Source: Deltaproteobacteria bacterium (GTDB lineage: Bacteria; Desulfobacterota; Binatia; HRBIN30; JACQVA1). From it: 64,000 bases of DNA. The notes below the pieces were generated by a model, which did not search any database, had not been told where the DNA came from, and worked only from the letters and a program-made list of their open reading frames with translations. Positions 39,232-48,145 of the stretch are shown in pieces. The stretch lies in assembly GCA_016210005.1 (NCBI GenBank), contig JACQVA010000097.1, forward strand, positions 42,769 to 106,768, in the 5' to 3' direction. Both the position numbers and the translations under genes were made by a program. How positions within the stretch are numbered: the first letter of the stretch is position 1; each line of letters starts with the position of its first letter.

Positions 39232-40526
39232 CGGCGCTGCGCGCCGGCTTTGCCCAACGCGATATCACCCCGCCGCTCGGCCTGCCGCTCGGCGGCTACG
39301 GTGCCCGCGCCGGCGGTGCCGACGGCGTTCTCGATCCGTTGTACTGCCGCGCTGCGTACTTCGACGACGAAAGCGAGCCGGTTGCGGTGATGGTCTTCGA
39401 TCTGGTGCACGTCTTCGGCAGTTGGACTGCGCAGGTGCGGCAGCGGGTGGAGCAACGGCTCGGCATCGCGGGGCCGCACTGTCTGATTGCCGCCACGCAT
39501 ACCCACGCCGGGCCGGGGGTGTTTCGCTCGGCGATTGCCACCGCCCCCGAGGTCCAAAAGTATGAAACCGAGCTGATTGAGCAGACCGTGTCGTGTCTGG
39601 CGCAAGCCAAGCGCGCGGCGGTACCAGCCGGCATTCGATTTGGCACCGCACCAACGCGGGGCGTGGCGGCGAATCGCCGTGATCCGTCGCTGTCGGTGGA
39701 TGAAACCGTGCGTGTGCTGGCGGCCCACACGCCCGCCGGCGAGCTGGCCGGAGTGGTTGCCAACTTCGCCTGCCATCCGACGGTGCTGCCGGCGGCGAAT
39801 CATGCGTACTCGGGCGATTTGTTCGGTGCCGCGGCCACGCAGGCGGCGAAACTTCTGCACGCCCCCGTGATGCTGACAAACGGCGCCGCCGGCGACGTCA
39901 GCACTCGCTTCACTCGACGTGAGCAAACGCACGCGGAGGTGCAGCGCTTGGGCGGCCGGCTCGCCGAGGCCATCGCCGCCGCCGTGCGTGGCGCACTGCC
40001 GCTGCCGGCGGCCGTGCCGCTGGGGGCGGTCACGCGCTCGGTGCCGGTGCGCCGGCGGGAGCTGGCGTCGCCCCAGTTTGCGGCGGCGCAGTTGCAAGCT
40101 GCGCTCGACGACTTGGCCGCAGTGCAGCAACGCAGCGCTGATGCTGCTGCCGTCCGGCTGGCCCAGTCGCGGGTGGAAGGGGCGCAGGCGGAGCTGTGGC
40201 TGAGTAACCGCGGCGGTTGGGAGGCGTTGTTCGGCTGCCGGCCGCCACGGGCCGAACTGCAAGCGCTTCACTGCGGTGACCTGACGATTGTCGCGGCACC
40301 GGGCGAGCTATTCTCGGGCGCCGGCCGCTGGCTGCACCAGCAGCTGGGCGAGCGCACGCTCGTCGTTGGGTACGCCAACGACTACTTGGGATATTTCGTT
40401 CCTCACGCTGAGGCGGCGGCGGGCGGTTACGAAGCGTTGATCGCCATGGTCGACCCTAGGTGCGAGGAGTCGATCCGGTGCGGCCTCATTGACACGGCAG
40501 GCAGGGCGAATGAACGGCTCGGATGA
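39228..40526 (+). CDS. Neutral/alkaline ceramidase-like hydrolase, short form
   Basis: This 432-residue protein has the zinc amidase fold of the neutral ceramidase family: the N-terminal RAGFAQRDITPPLGLPLGGYG, AATHTHAGPG (two His), ANFACHPTVL and YSGDLFGA. The C-terminal immunoglobulin-like domain of true ceramidases (about 650-750 residues) is missing, and no signal peptide is seen. It may therefore act in the cytoplasm on an amide of an amino sugar. The start is GTG 39228, overlapping the nagK stop (GTGA). It overlaps the SIS gene by 17 bases. Confidence 0.82.
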   Translation: MTALRAGFAQRDITPPLGLPLGGYGARAGGADGVLDPLYCRAAYFDDESEPVAVMVFDLVHVFGSWTAQVRQRVEQRLGIAGPHCLIAATHTHAGPGVFRSAIATAPEVQKYETELIEQTVSCLAQAKRAAVPAGIRFGTAPTRGVAANRRDPSLSVDETVRVLAAHTPAGELAGVVANFACHPTVLPAANHAYSGDLFGAAATQAAKLLHAPVMLTNGAAGDVSTRFTRREQTHAEVQRLGGRLAEAIAAAVRGALPLPAAVPLGAVTRSVPVRRRELASPQFAAAQLQAALDDLAAVQQRSADAAAVRLAQSRVEGAQAELWLSNRGGWEALFGCRPPRAELQALHCGDLTIVAAPGELFSGAGRWLHQQLGERTLVVGYANDYLGYFVPHAEAAAGGYEALIAMVDPRCEESIRCGLIDTAGRANERLG

Positions 40527-41250
40527 GTACTTCGAGGCGGTGCTGGCACTGCTCAGCCGACTGCGCGTGAGTCAGCGCGAAGCAAGCGCGCGCGCCGCCG
40601 ACATCGTAGCGACCGCGCTGCGCGCCGATGGGGTCGTTCACCTGTTCGGCACCGGCCACTCGCACCTGCTGGCGGAAGAGGTCTTCTACCGTGCCGGCGG
40701 ACTGATTCCGATCCAGGCCATGCTCGATCCGAGCGTGCTGCTCAGCAGCGGCGCGCGCGCCAGCACGGCCACCGAACGTACGCCGGGAGCGGCGGCCGAG
40801 ATCGCCGGCCGCTACCAGCTGCGGCGTGGCGACGTCGGGATCGTGATTTCCAATTCCGGCCGCAATCCGGCGCCGGTCGAGATGGCGCAACTGATGAAAG
40901 CGCGGGGCTTGACGGTGATTGCGCTCACTAACCTCCGGCAATCGGCGGCGTCGCCGCCGCGGGCGCCGCTAAGGCAGCGGTTGTTCGAGGTGGCCGATGT
41001 CGTGCTCGACAACGGCGGGGCCGCCGGTGATGCCTGTTTGCAGCTACCCAGTGTGCCCTATCCGGTGGGACCGACCTCGACGATTGCCGGTGCGGTGCTC
41101 TTGCACGCCGTGTTGATCGGAGCGATGGAAAGGCTGGTGGCCGCAGGTGCCACCGTGGTGAATTTGCCCAGCGGTAATATCGACGGCGTCGATCTCAGCG
41201 CTGTGCTGGCGGCGTTCGAGCGCTATCGCGATCGCATCCGACATTGGTGA
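40510..41250 (+). CDS. SIS-domain protein, UPF0309-like
   Basis: This 246-residue protein has one SIS fold: GTGHSHLLAEEVFYRAGGL, VISNSGRNPAPVEMA and VIALTN are the phosphosugar-binding motifs, and TSTIAGAVLLHAVLIGAM follows. It resembles UPF0309 rather than MurQ or GlmS. ATG 40510 follows a purine-rich region, while an upstream TTG is less likely. It sits between the ceramidase-like gene and nagA, so it may isomerise, bind or process an amino-sugar phosphate. The precise reaction is unknown. Confidence 0.82.
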   Translation: MNGSDEYFEAVLALLSRLRVSQREASARAADIVATALRADGVVHLFGTGHSHLLAEEVFYRAGGLIPIQAMLDPSVLLSSGARASTATERTPGAAAEIAGRYQLRRGDVGIVISNSGRNPAPVEMAQLMKARGLTVIALTNLRQSAASPPRAPLRQRLFEVADVVLDNGGAAGDACLQLPSVPYPVGPTSTIAGAVLLHAVLIGAMERLVAAGATVVNLPSGNIDGVDLSAVLAAFERYRDRIRHW

Positions 41251-41254
41251 GTGC

Positions 41255-42418
41255 ATGACCATGACCACAAGAGGTGGATTGCTGCTGCGCGGCGGCGATG
41301 TGGTGACCCCGCACGGGCTGCTCGCCGGCGCCGATGTGCGCGTCGACGACGGCGTCATCACCCACGTCGGCCCCGGCCTCTCCCCGGCTGGAGCTGAACT
41401 GGTCGATGCCCGCAGCCATATCGTGGCCCCTGGCTTCATCGACCTCCACGTTCACGGCGCCGGCGGCGCCATGTGCGAGTCGGGCGACGCCGATCAGCTG
41501 GAGACCATTTCGCGAACGCTGGCGCGCTTCGGCACCACCGGCTTCATGGCGACTATTGCCACGCTCGCGCCCGCGGCACTGCACGCGGCCGTCCGGGCCG
41601 TTGCCGCCGCCGCCGGCAACGAGCCGGGCGCGCGCATTCTCGGCATCAACCTCGAAGGGCCATACCTCAATCCGCAGCGCGCAGGGGCACAAGACCCGGC
41701 GTGGATGCGGCCGCCGTCGATCGAGGAGTTCGACAGGTTGCAAGACCTGTGCGGCGGCATGATCCGCTTGGTAACCGTGGCCCCGGAAGTGGCCGGAGCA
41801 ATCCCCTTCATTCGAGAAGTGCGCGAACGCGGCGTAGTGGTGGCAGCCGGGCACTCCAACGCGACCGAAGCCGAGATGGAGCTGGCAGTACAAGCCGGCG
41901 TCACGCACATCACCCATATGTTCAACGCCATGCGCCAGCTGCATCAGCGCGAGCCGGGCATTCTCGGGGTCGCACTCACCGACGACCGCCTCTCTACTGA
42001 GCTGATCTGTGATGGCCACCACCTCAGCGAGCACGTCGTTGACCTCGCGTTGCGCTGCAAGCCGCGGGGCAAGGTGGTGTTGATCAGCGACGCAGTTGCC
42101 GCGCTGGGCTTGCCGGAGGGGGAGTACGAAATGTTCGGAGTTCGCTGTCTGATCGCGAACGGCGCGGTGCGGCTGGCTACCAGCGGGCAACTCGCGGGCA
42201 GCTGTCTGACGTTGAACCGCGCACTGCGCAACCTGCGCCAATGGCAACCCGCACGGCCGCTCGCCGATCTGGTGCACGCGGCCGCGCAAGCGCCGGCACA
42301 GGTGGCCGGTCTCAGCGAGCGCCGCGGCGCGATCGCCCCCGGTCAAGAGGCCGACCTGGTCATGCTCGCCGGCGATTTCAGCGTGGTGCGGACGTGGCGC
42401 GGCGGCACGCAAGTGTGA
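41255..42418 (+). CDS. nagA: N-acetylglucosamine-6-phosphate deacetylase
   Basis: NagA deacetylates GlcNAc-6-phosphate to GlcN-6-phosphate. The 387 residues include FIDLHVHGAGG (metal HxH), GINLEGPYLNPQRAG (metal Glu), AAGHSNATEAEM, THITHMFNAM and VLISDAVAALGL (catalytic Asp). These are the NagA hallmarks. It starts four bases after the SIS gene stop. In this cluster it would follow the NagK-like kinase and return recycled amino sugar to central metabolism. Confidence 0.93.
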   Translation: MTMTTRGGLLLRGGDVVTPHGLLAGADVRVDDGVITHVGPGLSPAGAELVDARSHIVAPGFIDLHVHGAGGAMCESGDADQLETISRTLARFGTTGFMATIATLAPAALHAAVRAVAAAAGNEPGARILGINLEGPYLNPQRAGAQDPAWMRPPSIEEFDRLQDLCGGMIRLVTVAPEVAGAIPFIREVRERGVVVAAGHSNATEAEMELAVQAGVTHITHMFNAMRQLHQREPGILGVALTDDRLSTELICDGHHLSEHVVDLALRCKPRGKVVLISDAVAALGLPEGEYEMFGVRCLIANGAVRLATSGQLAGSCLTLNRALRNLRQWQPARPLADLVHAAAQAPAQVAGLSERRGAIAPGQEADLVMLAGDFSVVRTWRGGTQV

Positions 42419-42444
42419 CCGGCCAAGCGGTGCACTTGCGCCGC

Positions 42445-42474
42445 CCCAGAGCCGCGACCCCCATGAGCTCTGGG
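42445..42474 (+). terminator. Hairpin downstream of nagA
   Basis: CCCAGAGC and GCTCTGGG form an 8-bp perfect stem with a 14-base loop, 26 bases after the nagA stop. There is no U-tract, so it is only a candidate terminator or mRNA-protecting hairpin for the nagK-nagA operon. The rest of the 223-base gap to 42641 holds nothing I can support. Confidence 0.35.
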
Positions 42475-42641
42475 CCGACGAAGCCTGGAGCCGCGAAGGG
42501 ATGCGGGTAGGGCGATGGTGCCGAGACAGCGATCGAGTTTCAGGTCAGCTAGACCGGCGGCCGCAGTGCGCCACAACTTGGCTTGCCCCAACACCGGCGC
42601 GTGGCTAGAAGTGGTGCCGGCGCAGGCCGCGGGAGGTTGCC

Positions 42642-43613
42642 ATGCCACGATTCGGGGTCTCGATTCCTAACGGGTGGTTGCTCGAGTTGTCGAACGTCGA
42701 GGGCGCAGCCCAGAAGTGGGCGACAACGCGGGCTAACGTCGTTGCCGCCGAAGCCGCCGGCTTCGAGTCGGCGTGGATCGTTGACCATTTTCACACCTTC
42801 CCACTAAAGACCGCCGAGGCCACCTTCGAGTGCTTCACCACGCTGAGCGCGCTGGCGGAGGCGACCAGAACCATCCGCCTCGGCCAAATGGTCACCTGCA
42901 ACTCATACCGCAGTCCTTCCTACCTGGCGAAGGTTACCGCTTGCCTCGATGTCATCAGCGGCGGCCGGCTCGATGTCGGCGTCGGCGCCGGTTGGTACGC
43001 CGAGGAGTATGAAGCTTACGGCTACGAATTTCCCGACATCCGCACCCGGCTGCGCATGCTCAAGGAGGCTTGCGAAATCCTCAAGCGCCTGTGGACCGAG
43101 GAGCGTGTGACTTACAGCGGCCAGTACTATCGGCTCAAGGACACCATTTGCGAGCCGAAACCGCTGCAAAAGCCGCATCCGCCGCTGCTGATCGGCGGCA
43201 GCGGCGAGAAGGTGCTGCTGCGCTACGTCGCCCGCTACGCCGATGCCTGGAACGCGAATCTGCCGTTCGACGAGTACGCCCGCAAAGTCGCCATCCTACG
43301 CCAGCACTGCAAAGACATCGGCCGCAACCCGGACGAGATTGCGCTGACGGTGGTGCTGCCGATGGTGATCGTGGACCACCACAAGGAGATCAACGGCGTG
43401 CTCTCGGAACGGGTGCCGAAGACCATTCCGGTCGAAATGTTGCGCCGGCGTTACGAAGAGCACGGCGCGATCTTCGGCACCGCTGCCGAAGTGGCCGAGA
43501 GGCTACGGCCGTGGATCGACTTCGGGGTGCAGACGATCATCTGTGGCTTTGCCGATCCCATCAGTCGCAAGCAGATGCACCGCTTCATGCGCGAGGTCCG
43601 GCCGCTGCTGTAG
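42642..43613 (+). CDS. LLM-class flavin/F420-dependent oxidoreductase
   Basis: This 323-residue luciferase-like monooxygenase family protein has the TIM-barrel pattern ESAWIVDHFHTFP, LGQMVTCNSYRSPSYLAKV and GRLDVGVGAGWYAEEYEAYG, then KPHPPLLIGGSGEKVLLR and YADAWN. These match the F420-dependent subgroup seen in actinobacteria and Binatota-like genomes. The cofactor (FMN or F420) cannot be decided from sequence. It stands alone, with 48 bases to the next, convergent gene. Confidence 0.88.
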   Translation: MPRFGVSIPNGWLLELSNVEGAAQKWATTRANVVAAEAAGFESAWIVDHFHTFPLKTAEATFECFTTLSALAEATRTIRLGQMVTCNSYRSPSYLAKVTACLDVISGGRLDVGVGAGWYAEEYEAYGYEFPDIRTRLRMLKEACEILKRLWTEERVTYSGQYYRLKDTICEPKPLQKPHPPLLIGGSGEKVLLRYVARYADAWNANLPFDEYARKVAILRQHCKDIGRNPDEIALTVVLPMVIVDHHKEINGVLSERVPKTIPVEMLRRRYEEHGAIFGTAAEVAERLRPWIDFGVQTIICGFADPISRKQMHRFMREVRPLL

Positions 43614-43661
43614 CCCAGCCCTCACACTGGCGGCGCGGCCCACCCTTCGGGTCGCGACAGT

Positions 43662-45020
43662 CTAGTGGCTCGGATATGGGCGCACGGTCACGCGCAGCGG
43701 CTGCTGTAAGGTCGCCATGAACTCGGTTACACCCTGCTCCGGCGGCAGGGCGTAGCTGTTCGAGGCAAACCAGTGCTCGCCGCGATCAACGTGGTTCCAA
43801 CGGTTCAGGCTGAAGCCGATGCCGGGCATCTCGCCGCGTTCGGATTCCGGCCAATCGTCCTCGGCGCGGCCCTCGCGGTAGTAGAGCCGTGGCTGCAAGC
43901 TGGCGAGCGACGGACTGAGCGCCAGCGCCTCAACCAGAGTGGTCGCCGGCCCGTGCAGCGCGAACCACTCGCCCGCTTGCCGTGACAGCGCCAGCTTCTC
44001 GGCCGCCATGCGGCCATCGACGCGCAGGCGGCGGCGCGAGCCCGAAGTTTCCAGATCCCAGCCGCTCAATTCGCGGAAGTCGAGTGCGGCGCGAATGGCG
44101 ACGTCGGTGAACAGCAGGCGCGGCGGGAAGTTGAGCCGGAAGCGCACCGGCAGCTCGGCGAAGTCGCGATAGAAGAAGGCCTCGGAAGCTAGGATCGGTG
44201 TGCGCCAACCCCAGGCGAGTCGCACCCACAAGCGCTGGCGGCGAATGACGCGAATCGGACCTCGTCGCCACGCCACCAGCTGAGCTTGGATGTCGTCCTC
44301 GGTGCGGGTGACGGAGATGAGCCCCCACAGAAAGCGGGCAGTGGCGCGGATCTTCATCCGATCGAGCCAGTTATCGCCCGGCTGGCCCGCGGGCTGCACC
44401 GGGGCGAGGTAACGCGGCGTGCCGCGCTCGAAACCGAGGGCCACACGCGCGCAGGTGATGCGGTCACTAGCGGCATCGTAGTGGACGTACGCCGGCGGCG
44501 CCGGACCGGCACGGCGCACGAGATAGGCCCACGCACGTTGAGCCGTGCGCGGGTCGGAGATCTCGATTTCGACGGCGGCACTAACACCGGGCGCGGAGGC
44601 CAGCGTTGCATCCGGGTCCATAGGCGCGCGCTCGCCGGCATCGCTGGCCATGAACAGGACGATATCGTTGGCATCGAGCACATCGGGCGGATCATCGGCG
44701 TCGGGCGCGGGCCCCTGATCGAGCACCAAGCGCCCGCCGGCGTCGCGTTCGTCGAGCTGCCAAGGAATTAGTGTGCATTCGGCGCCACACGCCAACAGGG
44801 CCAAATCGCCCCGGGCGGCTCCGAAAAACCCCGGCAGCTCGCTCGCTTCGATGGCGATTGCTTCCCAAAAGCGAGCCGCCGGCAACCCCGTGTGGGCGTC
44901 CGCTGATGCGGCATGTGCCAGGCCCGCTGGTGCGCCCGCCCCGGCCACCGCGACCGCGATGGCGCACAATCGGCTGGCGAAACGCCAGAATTTGCTTGAC
45001 AAGAAGAGAGCCGCTCGCAT
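43662..45020 (-). CDS. Large secreted/periplasmic protein of unknown function
   Basis: I do not recognise this 452-residue protein. ATG 45020 gives a signal peptide (about 1-37, LCAIAVAVAGAGAPAGLAHAA). The mature part is predicted beta-rich, with LPWQLDERD- and VLFMASDAGERAP-like segments, then VTRTEDDIQAQLVAWRRGPI and many aromatic/Arg strands such as LWVRLAWGWRTP. No catalytic motif stands out. It is divergent from the DUF1302 barrel gene, with 76 bases between starts, so it may share control with the transport module. Confidence 0.8.
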   Translation of the reverse strand: MRAALFLSSKFWRFASRLCAIAVAVAGAGAPAGLAHAASADAHTGLPAARFWEAIAIEASELPGFFGAARGDLALLACGAECTLIPWQLDERDAGGRLVLDQGPAPDADDPPDVLDANDIVLFMASDAGERAPMDPDATLASAPGVSAAVEIEISDPRTAQRAWAYLVRRAGPAPPAYVHYDAASDRITCARVALGFERGTPRYLAPVQPAGQPGDNWLDRMKIRATARFLWGLISVTRTEDDIQAQLVAWRRGPIRVIRRQRLWVRLAWGWRTPILASEAFFYRDFAELPVRFRLNFPPRLLFTDVAIRAALDFRELSGWDLETSGSRRRLRVDGRMAAEKLALSRQAGEWFALHGPATTLVEALALSPSLASLQPRLYYREGRAEDDWPESERGEMPGIGFSLNRWNHVDRGEHWFASNSYALPPEQGVTEFMATLQQPLRVTVRPYPSH

Positions 45021-45096
45021 AGAGGAACCGCGGGCGAAGTTCTGCCCAGCAGGGACAATAGCGGCTGTCGCGGAATGTGAGCAGAGGAGGGATTCT

Positions 45097-46986
45097 ATGA
45101 TGCAGCGCAAGCTGGCGATGTGTGGGTTTGTGTCCGTCGTGGGCCTGAGCCTTATCGCCATGGGGATGCCGGTGCAAGCTGTGCCGCTCGACAAGGACGG
45201 CGATATTAGGCTGGGCGTGCGCACGTACGTCAACGCGCGGGTTGGGACTGAGAATACGGATCGCTACGGGGTCGGCACGGGCGACCGCGAGAGCCAGACT
45301 TTTCCCTACTCCCCTTCCGGTCATTTGCGCCAGAACCGTTTCTTCATCGAAGCTGAGCTCGATCACGATCTTAGCCGGCTGGCCAAGGAAGGGGTCGGCC
45401 CGCTGGAACTGCTCCACCATCTCCCTTTCAAAGTGCGGGGGCTCAAGTACCACTTGACCTTCCGCGGCGAAGGCGAGGGTCTCTATGACTGGGGCCCGAG
45501 CGAATACAGCACCTCGGCCGAGTACACGACGCCCGAGGATCCTGGCAACGACCCGGTCCCCCACCTCAACCCCAACCCGGTGAGCCACTTGCCGGTCGAC
45601 GTTTCGGGTACCAGGCACAAGACCAGAAAGCTCGGAACCGACCGCGAGCGGTTGTTCCAGGCTTATATTGAGGGATCAGTTGGCGATCTGTTCTTCCGGC
45701 TCGGCCGGCAAATCTGGGCCTGGGGCGAAACCGACGGCTTTAGATTGCTCGACCAGATCAACCCTGTGGACAGCAGCTTCGGCGGGTTCATGGTCTCGCT
45801 GGACGAGCGGCGGGTGCCTCTGGACATGCTGCGGCTGGAGTACCGTCTCGGCGAGTTCGGGCCGCTGACGGAGGTTGCACTGCACGCGTATGCCGCGATC
45901 GACAACAAGGTCGGGTTCTACCCGGGAACACCAAACGGCTCGCCGTGGGCGCTGCCCAACCTCGGGGCACCGGGCGCGACCACCCGCATGTACGTCATGA
46001 GACCGACGCGCACGATCAGCGACATGCGCGGCGGCGGGCGGCTGTACTGGAACATGCTCGATGCCACCTTTAGCCTGGCGCACTATTACACCTACTTCGA
46101 TAACCCCACTCTGGCTTCCCAGGTGGTATGTATCGACAAGGACTGCAGCCCGGTTCTCGGGACCTTCCCACTGGGCTTCTTCCCCGATGGCTTCTCGGCC
46201 CACGCTATCCAGTCGGCCCCAAAAGTCCAGGTGACAGGCGCCACGACGACTTTCCCCATTCCCGTGGAATTTGCGCGGTTGATCGGTCTTGGGGGCGAGC
46301 CCATCCTCCGCAGCGAGTTCGCCTACTTTCGCGACGAGCCGCGCTGGCGCCAGTCGAAGATCGATCCGTTCATTTACCGCTACGACGCCAACCTGCGCCA
46401 AGTGGCTGGGGAAATCGAGTTCCCGAACGACGAGGTCGGTAGCGGAAAGCGGATTGTCGTCACCGGCGGCCGCAATACGGGCGAATCGGTTAACTATGTC
46501 ATCGGCTTTGACGTGAACCAGTACGTGCGGTTCCTGAACCCCTACCAGACCTTCTTCTTCAGCACCCAGTTCTTTTACAAGCACCTGTTGCACGCGCACA
46601 AGCGGGGCACTCCGTTTTCGCCGTCAGCCCGGGCCAACAAGATCATCGTTGACGGCGAAGTGCTGCCGGTGCCGAAGGAGAACGTCACGGCCGCCGGCTT
46701 CCGGGTGGTGGAGCCGAACTTCGTGATGCAGCCGACCGACCAGTTCCTGCACACGCTTTTCATCGGCACCAGCTACCGCAGCGGCACCGTCAGCCCTGGC
46801 TTCACCTTCTTCTATGACTGGGGCGGGGCTTTCGTGTACCAGCCGACGATTACCTTCTCGCGCGACCCGTGGCGGTTCACGACCAACGTGACGATTTTGG
46901 AAGCAAGCGGGCTCAAGGGGGCCAGCGGCGTCGGCTTATTGCGTGACCGGGACAACGTCATGTTCCAGGTCGAGTACTCGATCTGA
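45097..46986 (+). CDS. DUF1302-type outer-membrane beta-barrel protein
   Basis: This 629-residue protein has a signal peptide (MMQRKLAMCGFVSVVGLSLI, cleavage near Ala 28) and a long beta-rich barrel with alternating aromatic strands ending in FQVEYSI. The segments GDLFFRLGRQIWAWGETDGFRLLDQINPVD and LRLEYRLGEFGPL are typical of the DUF1302 family. GAGGAGG (45084-45090) precedes ATG 45097. DUF1302 proteins are usually next to DUF1329 genes, as here. It opens a four-gene + strand run to 52139. Its cargo is unknown. Confidence 0.88.
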   Translation: MMQRKLAMCGFVSVVGLSLIAMGMPVQAVPLDKDGDIRLGVRTYVNARVGTENTDRYGVGTGDRESQTFPYSPSGHLRQNRFFIEAELDHDLSRLAKEGVGPLELLHHLPFKVRGLKYHLTFRGEGEGLYDWGPSEYSTSAEYTTPEDPGNDPVPHLNPNPVSHLPVDVSGTRHKTRKLGTDRERLFQAYIEGSVGDLFFRLGRQIWAWGETDGFRLLDQINPVDSSFGGFMVSLDERRVPLDMLRLEYRLGEFGPLTEVALHAYAAIDNKVGFYPGTPNGSPWALPNLGAPGATTRMYVMRPTRTISDMRGGGRLYWNMLDATFSLAHYYTYFDNPTLASQVVCIDKDCSPVLGTFPLGFFPDGFSAHAIQSAPKVQVTGATTTFPIPVEFARLIGLGGEPILRSEFAYFRDEPRWRQSKIDPFIYRYDANLRQVAGEIEFPNDEVGSGKRIVVTGGRNTGESVNYVIGFDVNQYVRFLNPYQTFFFSTQFFYKHLLHAHKRGTPFSPSARANKIIVDGEVLPVPKENVTAAGFRVVEPNFVMQPTDQFLHTLFIGTSYRSGTVSPGFTFFYDWGGAFVYQPTITFSRDPWRFTTNVTILEASGLKGASGVGLLRDRDNVMFQVEYSI

Positions 46987-47098
46987 GGAGGACCGCGCAA
47001 AGGCATTCTGGCTGAGGCCATTGGCGATGACGCGGTAGATGACCGCGGCAGGGGGGCGGCTCGCCAAGTATTAGTATTACACACGGGAGGACAACATA

Positions 47099-48118
47099 GT
47101 GAAGCGTCTTGTCATTGCGACCGCGTGCAGCAGCGTGCTGGCCTGGGCACTGTGCCTGGCTCCGGCCCGGGCCGGAGAAAAACTCGACCCTGCCGACATC
47201 AGGCCCAACCTCTTCGGCGCCTGTTTCATCTCCGAAAAGGAAGGCTGGGTCATCGGCGACCTGGGCCGGGTCCTTTATACGACTGATGGGGGCAAGAGCT
47301 TCGAGCGCCTCGACACCGGCACCAAGCGTGCCTTCCTGAGCATCGCCTGCTTTCCCGACAAGACCCTCATCCTTGCCGGCAAGTCCGGCATCATCTTCCG
47401 CTCCAACGACGGCGGCCGTACCTGGCAGCAGCAGAAGAGCGGCACCGACCGCAATCTGACCTCACTCGCCTTCTCCTCGAAAGAAGTGGGCATTGCCGTA
47501 GGCGATGCCGGCACCATCTTGCGCACGCAGGACGGCGGCGCCAACTGGCAGAAAGTGCCCGTGCCCGAACAGGTACCGCTGCCCGAGGAAATAGCGGAGA
47601 CGGTCGTCCCCGGCGACATCTTGCTCTACGATATAAATTTCGCGACCCCGGATCGGGCCTATATCGCCGGCGAATTCGGCGTCATTCTCGCCAGCACGGA
47701 TGGGGGTCAGAGCTGGGTAGCCCAGAACAGCCCGGTGCAAAGCACGCTGTTCGGACTCACTTTCACGGACGCCGAGCACGGCTGGTGCGTCGGCTTGTCC
47801 GCCACCATGCTGCGCACGCAGGACGGCGGGCAAACCTGGGAGAAGGTGCCGGTGCCGGCCCGGCCCGGCTTCACCTTGTCGCTGTACACCGTCGGCATCC
47901 GCGGCCAATATGGTTGGGCCATCGGCGACAGCGGATACTTGCTCGCCACCAAGGATGGCGGGAACACCTGGAAGCTGGTTGACGTGCCGATTCAGCTGGC
48001 TGGCAGTTGGTTTCGCGGCCTGAGTCTCATCCCCGATGGCCGCGGAGTTATTGTGGGCGCAGAAGGCCTGATGCTGGCGACCGACCGCGATACGTTCACG
48101 CCCCTCCGCAAACTCTAG
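47099..48118 (+). CDS. YCF48/BNR-type beta-propeller protein, secreted
   Basis: This 339-residue periplasmic protein starts at GTG 47099, which has GGGAGG nine bases upstream, and has a signal peptide to about Ala 25. At least six repeats of the type G-x-x-G-x-x-x-x-T-x-D-G-G-x-x-W (LYTTDGGKSF, FRSNDGGRTW, LRTQDGGANW, LASTDGGQSW, LRTQDGGQTW, LATKDGGNTW) predict a seven-bladed propeller. YCF48/HCF136-like proteins help assemble membrane complexes in chloroplasts. Between DUF1302 and MMPL genes it may scaffold that complex. Confidence 0.9.
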   Translation: MKRLVIATACSSVLAWALCLAPARAGEKLDPADIRPNLFGACFISEKEGWVIGDLGRVLYTTDGGKSFERLDTGTKRAFLSIACFPDKTLILAGKSGIIFRSNDGGRTWQQQKSGTDRNLTSLAFSSKEVGIAVGDAGTILRTQDGGANWQKVPVPEQVPLPEEIAETVVPGDILLYDINFATPDRAYIAGEFGVILASTDGGQSWVAQNSPVQSTLFGLTFTDAEHGWCVGLSATMLRTQDGGQTWEKVPVPARPGFTLSLYTVGIRGQYGWAIGDSGYLLATKDGGNTWKLVDVPIQLAGSWFRGLSLIPDGRGVIVGAEGLMLATDRDTFTPLRKL

Positions 48119-48145
48119 GGGCCACGGTCGAGACGGAGGATTTCT

